From: Oscillospiraceae bacterium
GTDB taxonomy: Bacteria; Bacillota; Clostridia; Oscillospirales; CAG-272
Length of the DNA: 35,961 bases
NCBI GenBank assembly: GCA_015064135.1
Contig: SVSU01000009.1
Span: 1 to 35,961, forward strand
Reading direction: 5' to 3'
Shown here one piece after another: positions 31,278 to 35,961 of this stretch. The position numbers were made by a program, and so were the translations under genes. The notes under the pieces were generated by a model, which saw nothing but the letters and a program-made list of their open reading frames with translations, did not search any database and was not told the DNA's origin. The first letter of the stretch is position 1. Every line of letters begins with the position of its first letter.

Positions 31278-33974
31278 TCAGAACAGGGGGTATACGTCGG
31301 GAAGCATACTGTGCTGGAAGAGGCGAAGTGCGTCGTCGATGTCAACCTCACCGTCTCCCGTGAAGTCCATGTAGCCGATGTATTCAACGGTGTACACGTC
31401 GGGGAGGATGCTGTTCTGGAAGAGGAGGAGAGCGTCGTCGATATTGAGTTCAGCATCTCCTGTGATGTCTCCCACCATATCGGGTTCACCAAGTGCAGCA
31501 AACATATGCTCATTCGCTTCGGCATATGCTTCGGTGGTGGAACCTGCGTAACCGTAGAGGATGAAGTCAGATGAAACTCCGTAGAAAACATCGGAACCGA
31601 ATGTGGCAGTTTTACCGAGAACGGCAGCACTTGCCAGCTTATCACAGCCGTAGAATGCACAATCCTCAATCGCTGCATCCCTGCCGCTGATCGTTACCCT
31701 TGTCAAATTTACGCAGTAGCAGAATGCGAACTCGTGAATTGTTGTAACAGTACTCGGAATCGTTACACTCGCCAGCTTTGCGCAGTTGTAAAATGCTCCT
31801 TCGCCAATGGTTGTGACGCCATCGGAAATTGCAATCTTCATAATGAAAGAACGATAGGAATACCACGGAACATCAAAAGAATCCGTCGAACTGTTATAAA
31901 TCCATTTATCCATCGCCCCCGTGCCGCTGATTACAAGCTCGCCGTCGTCGTACAGTACCCATGTGAGCCCGTCGCCGCAGGTGCCTGAAGCCATGGTAGA
32001 TCTTTCCGGCTCAACGGGGTCCGGCTCTTCCTCGGCAAGTGCAGCAAACTCATGCCCGTTGGCTTCGGCATACGCTTCGGTGGTGGAGCCTGCGTAGCCG
32101 TAGATGATGAGGTCAGGGGAAGTATCGGGGAAAACACCGGTGCCGAAAGTGACAGTTTTACTGAGAACGGTAATATTTTTCAGATTATTGCACCAGTCGA
32201 ATGCCCCTTCGCCAATCGTCATAACACTGTTGGGGATTGTTACGCTTGTCAGATTTGTGCACTGGAAGAAAACAGCCTCGCCAATAGTTGTAACACTGTC
32301 GGGAATTGCTATGCTTGTCAGACTTGTGCAGAAGCAGAATGTATGATCACCAATGCTTGTGATACTTTCGGAAATTGTTACGCTTGTCAGATTTGTGCAG
32401 TCGTAGAAAACAGCCTCGCCAATAGTTGTAACACTGTCGGGAATCATTACGCTTGTCAAGCCTTTGCAGCCATAAAATGCGTACCTGCCAATTGTTGTGA
32501 CACTGTCGGGGATTGTTACATTTTTCAGACTTATGCAATCATATAATACAGACCCACCAATGGCTGTTACACTGTCGGGAATTGTTATGCTTGTCAGACT
32601 TGTGCATTCGGCGAATGCCCCATAACCAATCGTTGTAACACCGGCTCCGATATTAACTTTTTCAATATAACGACGGTTGGAATACCACGGAACACTGTAA
32701 GAATCCGTCGAACTGTCATAAGGCCAATCATACATCTCCCCTTCACCTTCAATTACAAGCTCACCGCCGTAGTACAGTACCCATGTGAGACCATCGCCGC
32801 AGGTGCCTGAAGCCATGGAAGGTCTTTCCGGCTTAACGTGGTCCGGCTCTTCCTCGGCAAATGCAACAAACTCATGCCCGTTCTCTTCAGCATACGCTTC
32901 AGCTGTGGAACCTGCATAGCCATAGAGGATAAAGTCAGACGAAACTCTGAAGAAAATGTCATCATCGAAATAAGCGGAACTGTTAAGAACGGTCGCGCTT
33001 TTCAGATTTTCACAGTTGTAGAACGCCCATGCACCAATGTATGATACGCTTCGTGGAATTATTACGCTTGTCAAACTTGTACAGCTATCGAACACCCAAT
33101 CATTAATCCGTGTAATACTGTCGGGAATCGTTACACTTGTCAGACCTGTACAGCTGAAAAATGCACCATTGCTAATAGTTGTAACACTGTCGGGAATCGT
33201 TATGTTTTTCAAACTTTTGCAGCCGGAAAATGCTCTGCCGCAAATTGTTGTGACGGTGTCGGGGATTGTCACGCTTGTCAGACTTGTGCAGCCATCAAAT
33301 GTGTTGTCGTAAATTGTTGTGACGGTGTTGGGGATTGTCACGCTTGTCAGACTTGTGCAGTAGCAGAATGCTTGCCGGTCAATCTTTGTGACACCTTCGG
33401 GAATCGTTACGCTTGTTAGGCTTTTGCAGTTATCGAATGCACTGTCACCAATCGTCATAACACTGTCAGGAATTACTATGCTTGTCAAATTTGTGCACAT
33501 GAAAAATGTAGCCGTGGCAATCGTTGTCACACCGTAGGGAATCGTTACGCTTGTCAAACTGCTGCAGCTGTCAAACGCATATTTGCCAATCGTGATCACA
33601 CTGTCGGGAATTGTTATGCTTTTCAAATTTATGCAATCGGCGAATGAACCACAGCCAATCGTTGCAACACCGTCTGTGATGTTCACCTTTTCAATATAAC
33701 GACGCTTGGAATACCACGGAACAATGTAAGAAGCCGTCGAGATGTCATAAGCCCAATCATACATCTCCCCCTCGCCTTCAATTACAAGCTCGCCGTCGTC
33801 GTACAGTACCCATGTGAGACCGTCGCCGCAGGTGCCTGATGCTGTAACGCCTGCTTCCGCCGTCAAGGCGGTCTCCGCCGACGGCATTTTTTCTTCCGCA
33901 GATATGCCCACTGCGCAGAGCGTCATAAGTCCCGCAATCAGCACTGCTCCTGCGATTCTCTTGAATAATCTCAT
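31278..33974 (-). CDS. Secreted BspA-like leucine-rich repeat protein with C-terminal dockerin
   Basis: An 898-residue exported protein. The signal peptide is at about 1-26 (MRLFKRIAGAVLIAGLMTLC, with cleavage near ISA-EE). Three modules follow. Each opens with SGTCGDGLTWVLYDDGELVI, then has LRR_5 repeats of about 23 residues (consensus LTSVTIPDSVTTIGxxAFxxC), and ends with a cap like YGYAGSTTEAYAEANGHEF. The modules hold about ten, seven and three repeats. The last 60 or so residues form a type I dockerin: two calcium loops, DITGDAELNIDD and DFTGDGEVDIDD, each followed by ALxLFQxSxLPDVY. The repeats likely bind host or polysaccharide ligands, and the dockerin would attach the protein to a cohesin scaffold. 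ATG 33974 follows AAAGGAGG. Confidence 0.92.
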   Translation of the reverse strand: MRLFKRIAGAVLIAGLMTLCAVGISAEEKMPSAETALTAEAGVTASGTCGDGLTWVLYDDGELVIEGEGEMYDWAYDISTASYIVPWYSKRRYIEKVNITDGVATIGCGSFADCINLKSITIPDSVITIGKYAFDSCSSLTSVTIPYGVTTIATATFFMCTNLTSIVIPDSVMTIGDSAFDNCKSLTSVTIPEGVTKIDRQAFCYCTSLTSVTIPNTVTTIYDNTFDGCTSLTSVTIPDTVTTICGRAFSGCKSLKNITIPDSVTTISNGAFFSCTGLTSVTIPDSITRINDWVFDSCTSLTSVIIPRSVSYIGAWAFYNCENLKSATVLNSSAYFDDDIFFRVSSDFILYGYAGSTAEAYAEENGHEFVAFAEEEPDHVKPERPSMASGTCGDGLTWVLYYGGELVIEGEGEMYDWPYDSSTDSYSVPWYSNRRYIEKVNIGAGVTTIGYGAFAECTSLTSITIPDSVTAIGGSVLYDCISLKNVTIPDSVTTIGRYAFYGCKGLTSVMIPDSVTTIGEAVFYDCTNLTSVTISESITSIGDHTFCFCTSLTSIAIPDSVTTIGEAVFFQCTNLTSVTIPNSVMTIGEGAFDWCNNLKNITVLSKTVTFGTGVFPDTSPDLIIYGYAGSTTEAYAEANGHEFAALAEEEPDPVEPERSTMASGTCGDGLTWVLYDDGELVISGTGAMDKWIYNSSTDSFDVPWYSYRSFIMKIAISDGVTTIGEGAFYNCAKLASVTIPSTVTTIHEFAFCYCVNLTRVTISGRDAAIEDCAFYGCDKLASAAVLGKTATFGSDVFYGVSSDFILYGYAGSTTEAYAEANEHMFAALGEPDMVGDITGDAELNIDDALLLFQNSILPDVYTVEYIGYMDFTGDGEVDIDDALRLFQHSMLPDVYPLF

Positions 33975-34070
33975 ATCGTTTCCTCCTTTATAAAAGATGT
34001 TTATGTGTATTTCAGTCTCTTGTGAACAACTCCGAACAAACGGATAGATAGGAATATTTTTCACATTTTT

Positions 34071-34099
34071 ATTTTAACACATTGCTAAATAAATTGCAA
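34071..34099 (-). promoter_or_regulatory. Promoter of the leucine-rich repeat/dockerin gene
   Basis: Minus strand TTGCAA (34094-34099), 17 bases, TAAAAT (34071-34076) with an extended TG. The leader is about 95 bases. Confidence 0.75.
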
Positions 34100-34163
34100 T
34101 AGGTTGAGTGGGGAAAAATACTTGAGTCCTCATCACCGAAAGAAATATCCAAAAAAACAAAAA

Positions 34164-34196
34164 ACCAAAAAAACACCCCACGGAAGGCAGGGTGTT
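34164..34196 (-). terminator. Terminator of the 5S rRNA transcript
   Basis: AACACCC pairs with GGGGTGTT around a 10-base loop and is followed by TTTTTT on the minus strand. Confidence 0.85.
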
Positions 34197-34206
34197 GGAA
34201 GAAAAG

Positions 34207-34340
34207 GTTGGCGAATCCCTATTGTCCCGGAGCGTCGCCACTCAAGTATCGTCGGCACGACAGAGCTTAACCGGAGTTACCGAAGTATCTCCCGTGTTCG
34301 GAATGGGAACGTGTGGACGCTCTGCGTATTTTTCACGAAC
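34207..34340 (-). rRNA. rrf: 5S ribosomal RNA with an internal hairpin insertion
   Basis: On the minus strand the invariant 5S block GTTCCCATTCCGAACACGG is intact, as are GTTAAGCTCTG, TGCCGACGATACTTG and the helix IV/V segment ending GGGACAATAGG. Helix I forms between GTTCGTGAA (5' end) and TTCGCCAAC (3' end) with one C-C mismatch. The RNA is about 134 nt, while most bacterial 5S RNAs are 115-120. The extra length lies between GAACACGG and GTTAAGCTC: a hairpin, GGAGATAC-TTCG-GTAACTCC, with a UUCG loop, at plus-strand bases 34272-34291. No 16S, 23S or tRNA gene is nearby, and no promoter is visible directly upstream. End positions are estimated from helix I. Confidence 0.85.
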
Positions 34341-34343
34341 TGA

Positions 34344-34378
34344 AAGGAAAGAACCTCACCCAAAGGCAAGGTTCTTTT
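34344..34378 (-). terminator. Hairpin between the WbsX-like gene and 5S rRNA, weak terminator
   Basis: AAAGAACCT pairs perfectly with AGGTTCTTT across a 12-base loop and is followed by CCTTTC on the minus strand. The poor T-run may permit read-through into the 5S gene, whose 5' end is only 4-8 bases downstream. Confidence 0.5.
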
Positions 34379-34409
34379 GAGGTCATAGTACAAAAATGCA
34401 ACTTACCGC

Positions 34410-35525
34410 TTATTCATCCACAAATACTTCCTTGATCGCCTCAAGGTAACCGTATCCATACAGATCATCCGGTTCAAGATAACTTGTTTCTGTCCACTCA
34501 TTCCAGGAATTGACCGTCACAAGCGGCGTAAGTTCGGGGTGAGAATCCAGATATGCCTTTGCCATTTTCATTCCCCTTTTTATGTTCTCCGGCGTATTAT
34601 TTTTCACAATGCCTTCTCTAAATCTTCGGAATCTCGGATTGTTATCCCATCCACACGAAATATGAGGAAAATAGGGAATTGAATATTCGCTGTCGATTCG
34701 ACGCCATTCATTCTTTACGTCGCAAAGAATATCGTTGTAATCTCTATCAATATTTGTAAAATGAGCGAACTGGTAATGCGTTACACTATCTGCGCCAAGC
34801 AAGGACACAATATCCTTGGTGGAGCCCTGCATATTGGAATCGAATCCACTCAAGTTGACAGCCTTTTCTCCCCAAATCGTGATCTGCAAGTGAAGATCGG
34901 GAAATCCCGCCTTTTGGGTTTGCTCACGAAACCAAGCAAGCGCTTCCCTCGTTTTTTCAATTCCACCGAGTCCAAAAACAAGATTATTAACATCGTATAT
35001 CATAAATACGGGACAACTGTCAATTTTGTAATAATTCGGCTGCATGAAATACTTTTCAATGACTCGATTAGCAACCGTTTCAAAAGCATTCCGACCCACC
35101 TCGCCTTGCCAAATCACGGTATTTCCATGATCGTCGGAAAGGTCTATGTTCCAATAATTGTTGGCATCGTGATTCGCCCACATCAGATAAAATTGCATTT
35201 TATCTCTGTTTTCCGCCTTCAAAAAGCCGTCATTGAGGCAGTTTTCAAGAAATGGACGGTTGTCATACCAATACCAATCGTAAATAAACACATTTACCCC
35301 ATGCCCAACTGCCTGCTCGATCTGTTCACGCATGACCTCCGGATCCGCCTCGTTCTGGTATCCCCAAAGCGGTTTTCTGTTCCAATGATACCCGTTTTCC
35401 TTCGGCTGCGAATTCTTTACAGATTGCCATTCGCCGATTCCCTCTTTCCAAAACATCCGAGTTCTCAGCTCGTCACCTGTATAAGCAGGCCATATATATG
35501 CCGCAATATCATACTTTCTGTTCAA
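34410..35525 (-). CDS. Glycoside hydrolase family 99-like / WbsX-domain protein
   Basis: A 371-residue soluble protein of the WbsX group (PF14307), related to GH99 endo-alpha-mannosidases and often found in cell-surface polysaccharide loci. Typical blocks are the N-terminal AAYIWPAYTG, the EQIEQAVGHGVNVFIYDWYW strand, FYLMWANHDAN, a central CPVFMIYDVNNL and the C-terminal LVTVNSWNEWTETSYLEPDD, whose WNEW-E pattern is the hallmark. There is no signal peptide. The start is taken as TTG 35525, seven bases after GGAGG; a GTG six codons upstream would overlap that site. Whether it hydrolyses or transfers sugar is not settled for the family. Confidence 0.85.
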   Translation of the reverse strand: MNRKYDIAAYIWPAYTGDELRTRMFWKEGIGEWQSVKNSQPKENGYHWNRKPLWGYQNEADPEVMREQIEQAVGHGVNVFIYDWYWYDNRPFLENCLNDGFLKAENRDKMQFYLMWANHDANNYWNIDLSDDHGNTVIWQGEVGRNAFETVANRVIEKYFMQPNYYKIDSCPVFMIYDVNNLVFGLGGIEKTREALAWFREQTQKAGFPDLHLQITIWGEKAVNLSGFDSNMQGSTKDIVSLLGADSVTHYQFAHFTNIDRDYNDILCDVKNEWRRIDSEYSIPYFPHISCGWDNNPRFRRFREGIVKNNTPENIKRGMKMAKAYLDSHPELTPLVTVNSWNEWTETSYLEPDDLYGYGYLEAIKEVFVDE

Positions 35526-35584
35526 TTTCAACCTCCAAAACACATATAAAGTTGTTTGAGTCTGGTTTATGTTATTCTGAATTT

Positions 35585-35613
35585 ATTATAATATAAAAAA
35601 AACAGTTTGTCAA
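35585..35613 (-). promoter_or_regulatory. Consensus promoter of the WbsX-like gene
   Basis: Minus strand TTGACA (35608-35613), 17 bases, TATAAT (35585-35590). The leader to TTG 35525 is about 53 bases. Confidence 0.88.
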
Positions 35614-35628
35614 TAAAATGTGACAGGA

Positions 35629-35679
35629 GACGGTTCTATGTGCGATCAAGCGTGTGAAAAACGACACATACGCCCCGTC
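35629..35679. repeat. 51-bp imperfect inverted repeat
   Basis: GACGG-(3)-TATGTG ... CACATA-(4)-CCGTC around an inner 21-base segment. A short frame (ATG 35638, preceded by AGGAGA) starts inside it but has no recognisable product. The layout resembles the small mobile palindromes (REP/MITE type) seen next to genes in Clostridia. It abuts the WbsX-like promoter. Confidence 0.5.
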
Positions 35680-35832
35680 GGACCGTTGAACATTAAATGC
35701 AAGCATTTGCACCCCATGAGGATTAAAAAAAATTGCCCCGCTACGCGTGCAGGTATCAGTCGCTTCTGTCTTTTACGTGAATTCCGCACACACGATATCA
35801 AGGAAAAATGAAGAGGAAAAGGGTAATAAGTA

Positions 35833-35865
35833 AAAAACCGTACACAAATGTGTACGGGATTTTTG
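35833..35865. terminator. Intrinsic terminator, likely for the gene at the right edge
   Basis: CCGTACAC-AAAT-GTGTACGG (35838-35857) with A-runs upstream and GATTTTTG downstream. On the minus strand, TTTTTT follows the stem, 24 or so bases after the stop of the partial gene at 35889. Apart from this and the inverted repeat at 35629, the 363-bp gene-free stretch 35526-35888 shows nothing else of note. Confidence 0.8.
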
Positions 35866-35888
35866 GGCTCGTAGTACAAAAATGCAAC

Positions 35889-35961
35889 TCATGCATTTTC
35901 AATATGCGACAATGTTTTTTCCACGCAGTCCGATATATTAACAGTTCCAATACCAAAGATA
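35889..35961 (-). CDS. C-terminal end of a gene cut by the window edge
   Basis: On the minus strand the frame entering from the right reads IFGIGTVNISDCVEKTLSHI then ENA and a TGA stop at 35889-35891. The composition looks like real protein and a terminator follows at the right distance. Twenty-three residues are too few to assign a family. Confidence 0.5.
   Translation of the reverse strand, partial: IFGIGTVNISDCVEKTLSHIENA

Noticed and set aside
31278-33974. CRISPR-like array, because of regular repeats at about 69-bp spacing
   Set aside because: The period is 23 codons of a leucine-rich repeat in one open frame; repeats vary and there are no unique spacers.
35638-35811. Small gene with an AGGAGA site (57 codons, starting MCDQACEKRH)
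   Set aside because: It starts within an inverted repeat, has no recognisable domain, and its codon use is unlike that of its neighbours.

Overview
The window reads as a chromosomal piece of an uncultured, gut-type Clostridia (Firmicutes) genome, probably near the Oscillospirales or Christensenellales. This placement is an inference. It rests on the short-form HisG plus HisZ pair, a SpoVB/MurJ-type flippase and a YtvI-type membrane protein, IorAB with an aryl-acetate CoA ligase, a BspA-like leucine-rich repeat protein ending in a dockerin, strong AGGAGG ribosome binding sites, and housekeeping promoters close to TTGACA-17-TATAAT.

Layout. 1-3.7 kb: two paralogous lipoprotein solute-binding proteins on the minus strand, each followed by copies of a 95-bp repeat, with no permease genes nearby. 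3.8-4.5 kb: RNase P RNA from a consensus promoter, then a gene-free 277-bp stretch packed with hairpins. 4.5-8.9 kb: a divergent GpsA-like dehydrogenase (minus), recG, and an AraC-type regulator with a GyrI-like sensor domain. 9.0-16.2 kb: a minus-strand histidine operon, hisZ-hisG-hisD-hisC-hisB-hisH-hisA-hisF, without hisI or hisE, with palindromic repeats between several genes. 16.4-20.1 kb: oligoendopeptidase F, a small zinc-ribbon membrane protein and a lipid/polysaccharide flippase. 20.2-25.5 kb: iorA, iorB and paaK on the plus strand, with an AT-rich membrane-anchored DUF4041/GIY-YIG nuclease gene lying between iorB and paaK. 25.6-27.4 kb: a cytoplasmic GH110-like alpha-galactosidase. 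27.5-31.1 kb: long-form hpf, a decayed four-helix-bundle fragment, asd and ytvI (all minus). 31.3-35.5 kb: a dockerin-bearing leucine-rich repeat surface protein, a lone 5S rRNA with an inserted hairpin, and a WbsX/GH99-like protein. The right edge cuts the 3' end of one more minus-strand gene.

How the parts work together. IorAB and PaaK would convert aryl pyruvates (from Phe, Tyr and Trp) to aryl-acetyl-CoA and link this to free aryl acetates, with reduced ferredoxin as a product. The his genes supply most of histidine synthesis, but the two steps of HisE and HisI must be encoded elsewhere. The solute-binding proteins, the GH110-like enzyme and the dockerin protein suit a carbohydrate-using gut anaerobe.

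The most notable item is the membrane-anchored DUF4041/GIY-YIG protein at 22760-24166. It has the architecture of the single-gene SNIPE anti-phage system and appears to be an insertion into a metabolic operon. Other points of interest are the 5S rRNA insert, the hairpin array after rnpB, a perfect 9-bp inverted repeat straddling the hpf -10 box, and several families of intergenic palindromes.
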